Shown: positions 36,305 through 47,977 of the stretch, in pieces
Layout: every line of letters begins with the position of its first letter
Numbering within the stretch: the stretch's first letter is position 1
Assembly: GCA_905250075.1 (NCBI GenBank)
Contig: CAJNOP010000061.1
Span: 87,084 to 151,083 of the forward strand
Direction of reading: 5' to 3'
Length of the DNA stretch: 64,000 bases
Source: Rotaria sp. Silwood1
Taxonomy: Eukaryota; Rotifera; Eurotatoria; Philodinida; Philodinidae
The notes under the pieces: model-generated
Told to the model about the DNA's origin: nothing
The model's database searches: none
What the model saw: the letters and a program-made list of their open reading frames with translations, nothing else
Translations under genes and position numbers: made by a program

Positions 36305-38040
36305 TTAAAAATGATATCTTCTTGACTGTTGCTTAGACGACGTTTTGATCTCGAAAGAAAAATAGATCATACATCATAATAACAGTATTCAACTTTGTTT
36401 CGTGTTTTTTTCAAAATCAATCCTTGAACAGAAAAATTGAAGTCTTCTCCATTTTTCTTCCAGATCCTTCAACGAATTGAGCTGAATTTATTTTGTTTGA
36501 TAACTAGCACTAAATCGGGATGTACATATCTATATTCTTCTTAAAATAATGTTGCGATGACTTTTGGCAGATCTCACAAAGTTTTTTCTAGGCAAAAAAA
36601 GGCGTGCTTTTGCAGGATTTTCGTTATGGTGTTTCTACTAAGTAAAGAAAACAGAATTTTGCAAATGATAAAAGCAGATACACTTTGTTTGGACCTAATA
36701 GTTACAAAAAAATTCAGTCATAAAATAATGCATTTGGGTTGCTTGCAAGGGAGGGAAGACTTCAGGTTATCTTTGGTCCTTAAGTCCTATATAATTCATA
36801 GAAGGAGCATTCGAGAACAGACTTGGAACTGGTCAGATTATTTTAGACCGGACCGAATCGGCCGGTCCAAATTCTTGATTTAACCGGCAAAAAACCGGTG
36901 CATTTCATGCATCAATTAACCAATCAGTACTTTCGAGAAACAGTCTATTACTTCAGTTTGACGAAGATATATGATGTCAAACTCATAATTCTTGAAGTTT
37001 CTAATAGTAACAGCTCGTATTATAGTTTGCCACGTTTCATGTGCTAACATTAAGAAGGAACGATCATTTCTTTCAAAAATGTTTGACTTAGAACTCAAGC
37101 AACTAATATTGAACAACATCTAACTATGTTTTGGCTGACTTTTTTCTATAACGATATGAATTCTTTACAATTGATATGTTTAATCTATTTTTATTTGAAA
37201 TAATTATTTTAACACAGCTGAAAGGCATTTCAATCCGAAAAAAAAGGATGCTACTGCAGACAGAAAGATAAAGTGAGCTAAAACGTATGGCTTCCATATT
37301 AGACTTCCTATTTAAGGTTTCTTAATATCTAAGTATTTTCACAATTACATGATGGCAGTAGTCCACAAGATCTTGGCAACGGAACTTAATCTTTTCTTAT
37401 ATTTTGTTATGAAAACATGAAATGAAAACTACTAGCTATTGGGATTCTATGAGAGTGGAGTAAAATTAATCCAAAAAAGTGAACTCAAAATTTCGAGGTG
37501 AAAAATCTATAGTTTAGACCGTTATTAGCTTCTAATATCTGGCTTGTTTTTCGTGAACATAAACAAATTCATTCAACATGCTCCAAGGTCCTCATCGTAG
37601 GATGGGAAAGTGTTAGCCAATATTTAGAGCTGGGATTTCGACAGTGATTGAAAATTTATCAGTTGGAAACTTCCAAGCTCATATCCCTTGATCGTTGAAA
37701 TCATAGAAACCGTTAAAAACGAGCAAAATATGCAAGTTGTAGTGCCCCAAAAGTTTTTAAAAGTTAAAAAAAATCCGGTAAAAACTGGCCGGTTTTAGAA
37801 GTTTGGTTGAGTCGTTCTTGAGAAACCTAAGAAAGAGACGGGATATTCTCAGCATATCCGTTGACGTTAATGCTGTGGAAAAAAATATTGTTTGGTTCTT
37901 ATAAAAATGAAAAAATTTTCGACCTTTTTGGTTGTTTGTATGAAAATGGTCCTCTTTAGTACTGGCAAGTAACATTACTATTGACATTATAAATAATACA
38001 AACATCAATAGAATAACATGCGTAGAACACTAAAACAATA
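36305..38040. other. intergenic sequence between two mobile elements
   Basis: No supported gene. At 36843-36897 there is a cluster of CCGGTCC/GGACCGG inverted motifs that may be the end of a degenerate element. The remainder shows only short random open frames. Confidence 0.35.
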
Positions 38041-38985
38041 CCCATGTAAAAAAAAAACGCGAAAAATCTGATTAAAATCGATTTTTCAAAAAAAATCATA
38101 AAAAATCGATTAAAAGTACCAATTTTTGATTAAACTCTAAATAGTAATCGATTAAAATCGATTTTTTGCCGGAAAAATTCATTAAAATCGATCTTCAGAC
38201 AGAAAATTGCCATAATTGATCAAAAATCCAATCGATTCTAATCGATTATTTTTCGTAATCGATTAAAATCGATTTTTCTCTGGCAAAATACATTAAAATC
38301 GATTTTTTAACAGAAAATTGAGATAATCGATTAAAAATCGAATCAATTGGAATAGATTGTTTTTCGTAATCGATTAAAATCGATTTTTCTCTGGCAAAAT
38401 CCATTGAAATCGGTTTTTTAACAGAAAATTGGATTAATCGATTAAAAAATTGAATCGATTCGAATCCATTACTTTTTGTAATCGATTAAAATCGATTGTT
38501 CTCTGGCAAAATCCATTAAAATGGATTTTTTGACAGAAAATTGGGATAATCGATTAAAAATCGAATCAGCCGGAATAGATTATTTTTCGTAATCGATTAA
38601 AATCGGTTTTTTGAGAGAAAATCGGAATAATCGATTAAAAGTCGAATCGATTCGAATCCATTACTTTTCGTAATCGATTTTAATGGATTACAAAAAGTAA
38701 TGGATTCGAATCGATTCAATTTTTTAATCGATTAATCCAGTTTTCTGTTAAAAAATCGATTTTAATCGATTACGAAAAATAATCGATTAGAATCGATTGG
38801 ATTTTTAATCAATTATGGCAATTTTCTGTCAGAAGATCGATTTTTATGAATTTTCCCAGCAAAAAATCGATTTTAATCGATTATTATTTAGAATTTAGTC
38901 AAAAATTGGTACTTTTAATCGATTTTCTGTGATTTCTTTTGAAAAATCGATTTTAAACAGATTTGTAGCGTTTTTTTTACATGGG
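38041..38985. repeat. 945-bp palindrome built from AATCGATT motifs, with terminal inverted repeats
   Basis: The block opens CCCATGTAAAAAAAA and closes with its inverse TTTTTTTTACATGGG. Inside, ATCGAT (self-complementary) recurs dozens of times as AATCGATTAAAATCGATT. The left half holds about four units of roughly 108-114 bp (starts near 38254, 38368, 38480 and 38588), each with CTCTGGCAAAATCCATT and ACAGAAAATT landmarks; the right half is a reverse-complement copy with the fold centre near 38660-38700. It is thus palindromic at the scales of the motif, the unit and the whole block. The clean ends suggest a foldback-type mobile element; no target duplication could be identified. Confidence 0.85.
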
Positions 38986-39189
38986 ATGACACAGCAAACA
39001 ATACTATTAATTTTGAAATTTATTATAGCATAAGAAAACGCAGAATGAAAATGTTCTCCCGAGTTTTGTTTAGAGTGTGAGTCACAGTAGCTGGCTTACC
39101 AAATGATAAAGATGAATTATAAATGATTGTTAGTCAAAATACTAAATTCTATTCTTATTTCTCTACATTAAGGAAAAAAACTGCAGATG

Positions 39190-39945
39190 GAAAAAGTAAT
39201 AGATTTTAATCGATTATATATGTTCCTAATCGATTTTAATTGATTATTTACGTTCCTAATCGATTTTAACTGATTAGAAGATGTAATTGCACAATCTCAA
39301 TCAAAACAATTTAAATACCAGTTCCAAATTTACTATGTTTGTAGAGTTGAAGCTCTATGATAATTTCGAGATGAGCACTCGAAAAAAAACCATTAAAAGA
39401 TAGGGTTCCATGTTCGAATCTCGAGAAAAGCGCTTATTTTCGATGCTAATGATTAAAATCGATTAAGATTTAAAAATCCATTAAAATCGATTGTCCAACA
39501 CAAATCAATTAAAACAAGATAGAAGGTAAGAATCAATTAAAATCAGATACAAGGTAAGAATCGGTAAAAATCAGATGTCAAGTAAGAACCGATTAAAACT
39601 GGATGCCATGTCAGAATTGATACAAATCAATTAGGAATAAATATCGATGAAAATCGATTCGAACATATCGATGTAAATAAATCCCGAAAAAAATCAGATT
39701 TTAATCGATTTTTTTTCGGATTAAAAATCGATTTAAATGGCACGATTTTAATCAGATTTTTAATCAGAAAAATCAATTTTAATCGATTTTTTTCGACCGA
39801 AATCATGCCATTTAAATCGATTTTTAATCAGAAAAAAATCGATTAAAATCGATTTTTCTGATTAAAAATCTGATTAAAATCGTGCCATTTAAATCGATTT
39901 TTAATCAGAAAAAAATCGATTAAAATCTGATTTTTCCGGTCATAG
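39190..39945. repeat. second AATCGATT-rich domain with an internal inverted repeat
   Basis: After about 200 bp of ordinary sequence the ATCGATT theme returns in a more diverged form (39200-39660), then as strong inverted copies: about 39720-39795 and 39835-39910 are reverse complements sharing ATTTAAATGGCACGATTTT and its inverse. There is no CCCATGT end here. It is either a decayed relative of the upstream palindrome or expansion of the same motif by replication slippage. Confidence 0.75.
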
Positions 39946-40051
39946 GAAGTGAGCCAAGCATGCTAACCAAAGAAACGTGGTTCACTTCATATAGAGAAAA
40001 TGGACCAATCAAAATGCGAGTTCTTACTTCACCGCCATCCAACTATTTTCC

Positions 40052-40275
40052 CAAAACAGAACAATAGTATTCACAACCCGGAAGTGTCATTCCCATAACA
40101 GAACAATAATACTCACAACCCGGAAGTACCATTCNNNNNNNNNNACAATAATACTCACAACCCGGAAGTACCATTCCCATAACAGAACAATTGTGTTCTG
40201 TTTTGGGAACAGTACTTCCGGGTTGTGAGTATTGTTGTTTTGTTATGGGAATGGTACTTCCGGTATCAGAGTACC
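40052..40275. repeat. 42-bp tandem repeat arranged head-to-head, interrupted by an assembly gap
   Basis: Units containing ACTCACAACCCGGAAGTACC recur with a 42-bp period (ACAATA starts at 40061, 40103 and 40145). After a fold at about 40180-40202 (AACAGAACA, loop ATTG, TGTTCTGTT) the same unit continues on the opposite strand (ACTTCC at 40215 and 40257, again 42 bp apart). Being 3 x 14, the period keeps an open frame on both strands with a VLPGCEYYCSVMGM-like repeat, which is probably incidental. Confidence 0.85.
40135..40144. other. 10-N assembly gap
   Basis: Ten Ns sit inside the 42-bp repeat array. The number of Ns is exactly what the repeat predicts (ATTC, then ten bases, then ACAATA), so the gap keeps register and the true copy number may be larger. 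Confidence 0.98.
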
Positions 40276-40987
40276 ATATATTTGAAATGGGTATAGTATG
40301 GACTAATGGACTCCACTTAGGCTCACGCCAACTTCGGCTCACTTCATATGACTTTTTTCCTGGTTTTCTTTTTTACATGGGTACCAACAATAACATAATG
40401 CCATACATCACTATCAAGATATTCAATAAGATAATATGAGAGAAATGAAATGAAAAAACTCAATTTTGTTGAACTGCTTATATAGGAAGCAAGTTTAAGT
40501 TTATGATAATTTCAGAAAAACTAGATGAAATTGAGTAATAATGATAATTAGTAGGCAGAGACCTTCGCCTATATAATTTTTGCACACTATGATAAATGTA
40601 AACTTACTTCATATATTAGCAGTTCAACAAACTTGACTTTTTTTTATTTTGTATTTTCACAATATCTTGTCAGATATCATGATAGTGATGCGTGTATTTA
40701 TGTTATTGATATTATTGTTTGATGTTATATATTATGAGGTGCTACTTATTCGGTGAACACACTTGATATTCATTTTTAATATTATTATCTATTATAGGTT
40801 TCATAAGGATATTGGTTTGCTAGGTTTTTGTTTATAGTTATATCTTGTGCGATTTCGATTTTAATTATATGCTTCAAATTGTTTTATTTATTTTAGATAA
40901 ATACTTTCATGTATTTCTAAAATTTACAAAAAAAGAATTTTTCTACAAAACGCTAAGAATATTTATAAAATAAATTCATGAATAAAA

Positions 40988-43372
40988 TCACACTCGATTT
41001 GTAGAGTCTGTAATATCATGATTTTTTTCATCCAGAGGCACCACATCGTTTTTTGGTCTGTCTAAAGCATTTTCACAACATTGCCGCCAACAGTTGGTAA
41101 TTGGCTCAGGTCCACTAATTAATAAATGAGGCAGACCTATTTCAATATGTTTTCCTGTTTGTATTCTTCCTGCAGCTATCCCATATTGTCCAGCGACAGG
41201 CATCCACCACAGCCAACCATCGTCTCTCAGATTTGCCCATAAATAAAAAACAGCACCGACAAAATAAGTAATATCACCATAAATATAAAGTGTATTTTGA
41301 CCATAACCTTTTGGATTTTGTAATATTTGAATATTATAGGTTATATAAACAAATGAACTCAACGTTGTGAATGTATATGCTACTGTATCGGGATCATCTA
41401 ATGTAAAACCACGACCAATCGTACGTGTATATGTTCGATACCAAGACATGATCCTAAATAATAGAAAAAAAAACATTCAATTATTCTTTATTGAAATTCA
41501 TTTAACCATCCAAATGATGCAAATAATTCAACAAATGCTGCAACTGTTTCAATTATATGAATTGCTGAAGTATAATAATCATAATAATCCTCTTGTGCTG
41601 CTTTTGAATACCATATAGCAGTCCATAAATATAAAGCTGCTTCAATATGATTTAAATATTCAGGTAGCATAATAACATCATTCCAACGATGATCTATTTC
41701 ATGAAAGAGAAATAAATAAAAAAACAAAAATAACTTAATTTACCTTTCCATGCCCACCAATACAATGTAGCAGAAATAACATGTATTACTCCTAAGGCTA
41801 AAACACAAATCAAATTTGAATGTAAATATTGTTCATGAGTAACATCATCACTTAATGAAAAGAAAAATCAGTCAGAGACAGGATCGTTTGGCGTTTTTTG
41901 GTATCATCAAATAGAGCTAGGCAAGGACAGGATGGAACAGAAAACGTTATTCTGTTTCCAGTTCTGTTTTTAATATTTTCTTTGTCATTGTGTCATTTTT
42001 TTATTAATTACTTTTTCATTTTACTATTTTTTTTTCTTAATAGTATTCACTATATTGTAAAAAATGATGATAAAATCTCACAAGTTCATTATTGTTTTAT
42101 ATTTCGTTTCCATTGATGAACGTGTCATTCATACAAGGATTTTTATTGTCCTATCTTGCCATCGACTATGACGCAGTAAGGCATCAGACTAGGGCATGAC
42201 AGAAAAAGTTATCCTAGGACCAGCTCTGCCATCAATCTTGTTAATTTTATCAGTTTCTTTTTTAACGCCTCAGTTTTTCTCATTACACAGATTAGTCAAA
42301 ATATCTTAATACTAAGTCAATCGGAATCCATTGACGAATTGTTATCTGCATTAATATCAAAATAGTACGAACAATTTGCATTGTTTCAATTCTTAAAAGT
42401 TAAAAATCGATAAGCAAGTTATAAATCTTTATGTTTACTCTAAAAAATAATCGAGAAAAATTTATATAAGTACAAAAGAAACTGCCAAAAAAATTATTAT
42501 TTTTTATCTTTTTATAATAAATATTTAGTTGACTTTAAGATGTTTAAAAAGCATGAAATTAAGCTCAGGATGAATGATGAGAAATACTTTAAACCGATAT
42601 GCATTTGATGTCAATTACATTGAAATAGACTCCGTTTTGATTATCTAAGAAAGGACATCAGACCCTAAAATTTTTGGAATTTCCTATTTTTTCTTTCCTG
42701 TTACTTATAAGCACGTTATAGAGAAAAAAGAATACTTCTTAATTAATTCTATCTATAATTTAGTTGTGTCAGCTAACTTCTGATAGAAACACCGATTATT
42801 CAAATGCAATTGAAAGTTTTAAGAGTGCAATAGTATTATTATCGTCTATTTCAGTGATTTATTATACATAGTAACTATCTGATATCTGACAAAACTCAAT
42901 AGTAGAAAGTGAAAGAACAGAGCTTTGACGATGTTATTGCTGAACTATTCCATGTATGATTCTTTGATTTTGTGATTATTATTACTCACCAATATACATT
43001 TTATTGACTATAACTGTATTATAGTCCACCCCTCCTTCTTCTTCAGTGCTATTGGCAGCAGTAAGATTGTCACAAATGCACGGTTCTTCGTATGTTACTG
43101 GTCCTCCATTTATTGCTGGTGAAAAATCAATAAGCATAATACCAATAGCATATATCTAATTACAATTTTTTACAAAGAAAAGTGAATTTAATTGAATGTT
43201 TGCTTACAAGATAAACAATATTAGACAGAAAGTATCGATTACGAACTGTTTTGCTTGCACATATTGGAATACGTTTTTTAATTTGTTTCCATGTTAAAGC
43301 GTGCCAAAAAGAATCGAATACTTCTAATTCGTTAAAGGGTGCTGTTGGATCATTTTCTTCGTCGTCGGCCAT
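40988..43372 (-). CDS. unrecognised multipass membrane protein
   Basis: Exons read on the minus strand: 43208-43372, 42990-43155, 41744-41850, 41507-41693 and 40988-41453, roughly 360 aa. Translation starts MADDEENDPTAPFNELEVF and includes hydrophobic segments LSNIVYLIYAIGIMLIDF, LICVLALGVIHVISATLYWW, an ALYLWTAIWY stretch, HIIETVAAFVELFASFGW and GDITYFVGAVFYLWANL, followed by a hydrophilic tail ending at 40988. The segment after the first helix (cysteine pair EEPCICDNL, plus NST) looks extracellular. It is Trp/Tyr-rich and matches no family I recognise. All junctions fit in phase except the 1.1-kb intron 41851-42989, where the upstream exon ends in phase 1 and the downstream exon needs phase 2; a missing micro-exon, a frameshift or an assembly error there is implied. 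Expression as one gene is otherwise well supported by short introns with good sites. Confidence 0.7.
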
Positions 43373-46122
43373 TGGAAAGATTATTATTTATCAGAAAATA
43401 TACATTAATTTCTGTATATTGATTAAATATGTTAGTAAATGTCAAAAAAACTGACAAGCATCAAATTATACTACCTGATCGAAAAGATTATAATCAATGG
43501 AGAAGTCGAAACAGTATTTTGATTTTTTCGTACAGAGTTTTCACTATTTAAATCAATTGAAAGAGTTTATCATTTATTGCATTGGCTTGTATCATAAAAA
43601 GAAATATCGTATTCTTTTTGAAATTAAGTACTTGTGTCTCTTATTTTCAATTACTTTTTTATGGAGTTGTAGGAGGAAACGTCGATGATTATCTGCTTTA
43701 TAATATAGCTCTTACTTTATTTTGACTTCTTTGATCTTATCAATGTACTTTTTCAATAGTTGGTGTCTTGAATAATAATATGCATTCGAGATCACCAACG
43801 ATGTTGTACTCAAAAACAAAATTTTCCTTGTCAACAGTTGGTACTTTCTCAATGGATTATTCTACAAAATCTTTTTTTACATACAACATTTATTTCTTAT
43901 CTTTATTACTTGGATACTTTGGCTCCGTTTTTCAGTAGAATTTTAGACTCGAAATACAACAGGTACAATGAGGTCGCTGGTTTTTGCGAAAGGCAACAAA
44001 CATAGTTTTAACTAGTAGTTAATCTGCAGCTCTCGTTGCTTTTTGTGAAACACTACAATAGTGGTGTTGAAATTAAAAGGTAAACATTCAGATCTCGTAT
44101 CTCACAGAATGATAGACGTTGCTAATTTACGATCACAAATCGTATATCAACAACATCTTGTTATGATATATGAAGAATCAATCAGTTTTCTGTAATTAGT
44201 AGCAGTAGCTACATAGAGTTTTATATTTTAATCCTACAAGGATTGTGCTTACAGGTTTTTTAATCAAGTCAATTTCGAGTTGATCATTTGTAATGATAAT
44301 CGTAATTGTCATTTACAATCAAAAATGTCAGTTGAGGTAAACGAATTTACTGCTTTAAGCTAAGAGTGTACTTTGTGGAAGAAAAGATGAGACTTCATTC
44401 CTTTGTTTTCCGAAATTTGTCCGCGATACGTCTCATACTTTTGAAATATGCTTTCAATCCCAGTACAATGACAAATATTGATATTCTATTCCTACAGAGA
44501 GTTGCTGAATTGTTTCTATATGTTTATTCTAGCGAAATTCTTTTCTCTCATATAGCATAATCTAAACTATGAGTTTTCTTAATTTATTAACTTTGTTTGA
44601 TTAGCTTGAAAGCTTTATCACAGATTTCATTGTGTATCTTCATTCTCTAGTCACAACTTCTTATTTTCAGAGATTTATTAACAAAAGTTTTTTAAACTAA
44701 AAACAGCAGTTAGATTTCCAAAATTTCGTCTCAATCACCTGTAAGTTTCGTCTTATTCAATCGGATGAAGATACACAAACTAACAGATCGATCTACCTAC
44801 AGTTTTGAAAACAGTATACATGTATTGTTATAGAATGAGATGAATAATAGGTTGATAGCAGATTCAATCCATTTGAAAAACGTTTTAGTTGTTTTCAATA
44901 TCAATAGCTAGACTATATTTTTAATAGATTATCATGAACAAATAATACTCATTTCAATATTTTGAGATATGCCATGGAGCTTTAGAGTTCGAAAGTGCTC
45001 CTGCAAGGGTTTGGAAATCGATAGTCCTTGTTAAAACTTGATAGTATATTTTTCGAGCTGCAGACGGACAGACTCCGCTGTTCTTTATTTATATTTCCAT
45101 CATGAAAGCAAAACTGATTCATATAGTTCTTCTCGATTAATTTAGTTCAGTTAGTTGACATATTTCATGTTTCTGTTTTCGATTCTAAGACATGATAAAA
45201 TTAAAAATGCAATCAAGTTAACATAGTATAAGAAGATGAAGCATACAAATTATCCTTGTTACCATCATATCACGAAATATATTTAGCATCATTACTATCT
45301 TCAAGGTGCAAGAATTAAATGCAGTCCGATATAATGAAAAAGTAAATCAATGGTGCAGAATATGTGATGATCAGAAGAATTGATTTCACCGCAACAAATA
45401 CTTTGATGCCAAATAAGAATTGTTATTCGAGAAAAACATATAATATTGCTCACATCAGCCGAACAACTGCAGAACCATTCTTCTATATTTTTCATCTCAA
45501 TCTTCATTGTTGAATGCGTAGTAGTCCCATACATACTGCGAATTATATGTCTTGAAGTAAAGATTAGTCGGACAAAGTTCAACGATCAATTTAAGCTGAT
45601 TTTCATCAAGAATAGAGAGTTTAGGATTATCAATCATATAGCATTTCTGATGCTTCATCTAGTACTTATCGAAGTTAAAAAATATATTCAAATACTATCA
45701 TTTAGAATCAATCACTAATTAGTGAATCTGATATTGCGTACATCCTGTTTACATGGCTGAAAAGTTGACTATTTGTGCATCTTATGTCTTCAAGTGTCAC
45801 CAATTTTCACTTCGATTGATTTATTACAGACACTTTCACAATCGATTTTATCTCTCGCAAGACATTAGCATTCACGCTACCGAATTTTTCATGTTTTCTA
45901 TACCGATTGTGTCGCTCTTCCAATAGAGTTAAATGTATTCTTTAACAAGGCATACGTAATGATCCACCAAATGAATACTTGAGTTTACTTCAGCATATAG
46001 ATACAAGTACTATTTATTCATTATATGTTCAGCTAATATCTGCTCTTTCTGAATGGCTTATATGGTTATTGATGCAGAGTTAGAAGTGATAAAAATGTGT
46101 TCTAAATGGATTATATTTGTCA
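43373..46122. other. gene desert between two membrane-protein genes
   Basis: About 2.7 kb of AT-rich sequence. Open frames at 43497-43688, 44366-44560 and 45301-45718 have no splice context or recognised motif and overlap on opposite strands. A loosely repeated GTTGCTTTTTGTGAAACAC-like phrase occurs twice at 43977-44050. Confidence 0.4.
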
Positions 46123-46597
46123 TCAGACGATGTTTTGTTTCATTCTCCATTGACATGAATACTTGTTTTGAAAAACTGAATGTGCAACGACTCGTTCTTT
46201 TATACGAGCTCGTTCTTTGTCAGGGTTGTCAAAATGGTCTAAAAACTCTTTCGTACTCTCTTTCTTCAACAGCAGACCATCTTTTTTTCTCTTGTTGTAG
46301 TTATGATAACAGCTAAGAATTAGGAGGATTGTTGAAATAAGAGAGTCTTCTTGGAATGTTGATGTCAAAAAATTGAATAAAAATTCTTTTAAATGAATAA
46401 AACAATATACGATTTACACATAGAGAAAGATCACCTTTTTTTGTGTTATAAACATAAAGTCGACTATTTATTTGAATAAGTTTTCTATCATTCAACAACA
46501 GTGTCATAAAAGAAGCACAGAGACAATAAAAAAGAAAAATTAGAAACCAATGAAGAAGGATAATCGTGTGTTTTTTATTGTGAGAATTGAAATTCAT
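46123..46597 (-). CDS. possible small two-exon membrane protein overlapping the innexin stop
   Basis: Exons 46435-46597 (54 codons plus one base) and 46123-46349 join in phase 1 across an 85-bp intron to give 129 aa. The product has an N-terminal hydrophobic segment (IILLHWFLIFLFYCLCASF), a second one (LISTILLILSCY) and a charged tail (KRKKDGLLLKKESTKEFLDHF). The ATG lies inside the last codons of the innexin gene in another frame, a 23-bp overlap on the same strand. Support is the consistent phase and the coding-like tail; the acceptor (ATTCCAAG) is weak and no family is recognised. It could instead be an unusual innexin 3' UTR. Confidence 0.4.
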
Positions 46598-47977
46598 TTT
46601 TTAATAATCGTTCAGCAAGTTTTGATTTTTCTTTATAATTGTTAATCCAAATATCCAATAAATCTTCTATACATTTAATTGTTATTGGTTCACCTAAATG
46701 TGAATTGAGTAAATGAAGAAGAAAAACTCCATCGCGTTGTAACCATTGAACAAAATCTTTTCGATGATCGGCAACAATTGACAAATCATTTTCTCCTCTA
46801 TTATCTACTGTTGTAACTTTTATTGAATTTTGTAACATTGATTTACCAGGTGTACTTTTTGGTCTGTTTTTAGCTTGAACTAAACGAATAAATTTATCGA
46901 TAAAACGATAGCGAAAAAAGAATAAAACATAATTATAAAATGAATACATAAATGAGATAATTGATATTATAAAAAGTATAGCAAACCAAATCCACATGGC
47001 AAAATAAGCTTTTTCATAGAATATATTTATCAATAGTATACACTAAAGAAAAAACAAATTTTATTTCTTTAAATTTTTATACTTTTCTTGCTACATACCT
47101 CAATTGTATAATAATGGTCTTGACCTAATTCTCGTATGTGAAAATCACATAAGGTAACAAATGGAAATAATTGTTGATGTTTGTGTGATAATTCACTTAT
47201 ACGTTCACGTATTGATGACTGAAAAACATATTTCATAGTATCAAAACCAAAACGAAAAAACCCATATGTTCCTGTTGATAAAATAAAATTTAATATAACC
47301 ACTTGTAGAATAATATTAATAATATAGAGTAGTTTAATAAAAAGATAAAGTATGACAAGAAAATATGTATGATATCGAATACGAAATGATATATTTGGTA
47401 AAAGAAGAGGTTCAGAAGCATTATCAATACTTTCATCAACATTATGACGAAATAATAATTTTTTTTTACATTGTGCTAATTGTCTACACATTAAATAACG
47501 TTCAATTTCTTTTGCAAGTCGACGACTTATTTCGGGTTTATCACCAAACTTCTTTCCTTGATTAACCATTAAACCTGGATTTAAACCATTTCGTTTATAA
47601 AAACTTATCCAAATTAAATGTGGTAATAAAAAGAAAAAAGCTTGAATTAAATAAACAAATGGTAACCATTGATAATAACGAAGTGTATGTTGTAAACGTT
47701 CATTTTTATTCATTGGTAATCGTGTATAAGTTTGAGGATAAAAATATGTATTATTTAACAAACATATAGTACGCGCGAATGTTCTATAACCTTCAGTAAA
47801 TTGAGCTGGATCAATACATTGAATTGGATCAGCATAATGTTGAAGACTTGTTGATGCAATTGCAAATATAATTAGTACAGTAAATGTTATTTGGTAATGA
47901 ATTTGATCGGATAAAAAATCTTTATTTGTCTCAATTTTAACAAGACTACGACTGAATTTTAATATCGTTTCAGCCAT
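46575..47977 (-). CDS. INX: innexin gap-junction channel subunit
   Basis: Two exons, 47099-47977 (293 codons) and 46575-47042, join in phase 0 across a 56-bp intron to give 448 aa. Innexin hallmarks are present: DQIHYQ before TM1 (about 29-47), an extracellular loop with two cysteines (C54, C72) and DPIQC, the family signature YYQWLPF at 101-107, TM2 (about 107-127), TM3 (about 204-233), a second extracellular loop with C277 and C294, the INIFYEK motif, and TM4 (about 305-330) with a cytoplasmic tail. Innexins form hexameric or octameric hemichannels and invertebrate gap junctions linking cells electrically and metabolically. The intron lies inside the second extracellular loop, just before C294. 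Length is typical (350-450 aa). A small candidate gene overlaps its stop. Confidence 0.93.

Noticed and set aside
39380-39440. TTCGAATCTCGAG sequence resembling the end of a tRNA
   Set aside because: No cloverleaf with a matching 5' half was found; the surroundings are part of the AATCGATT-rich domain flank.
40052-40275. CRISPR-like array
   Set aside because: Units are directly adjacent without unique spacers, turn head-to-head, and the window is eukaryotic.
40043-40342. Repeat protein with VLPGCEYYC-type 14-residue units
   Set aside because: The 42-bp period is a multiple of three, so an open frame persists by arithmetic, on both strands; no start context or splice sites support a gene.
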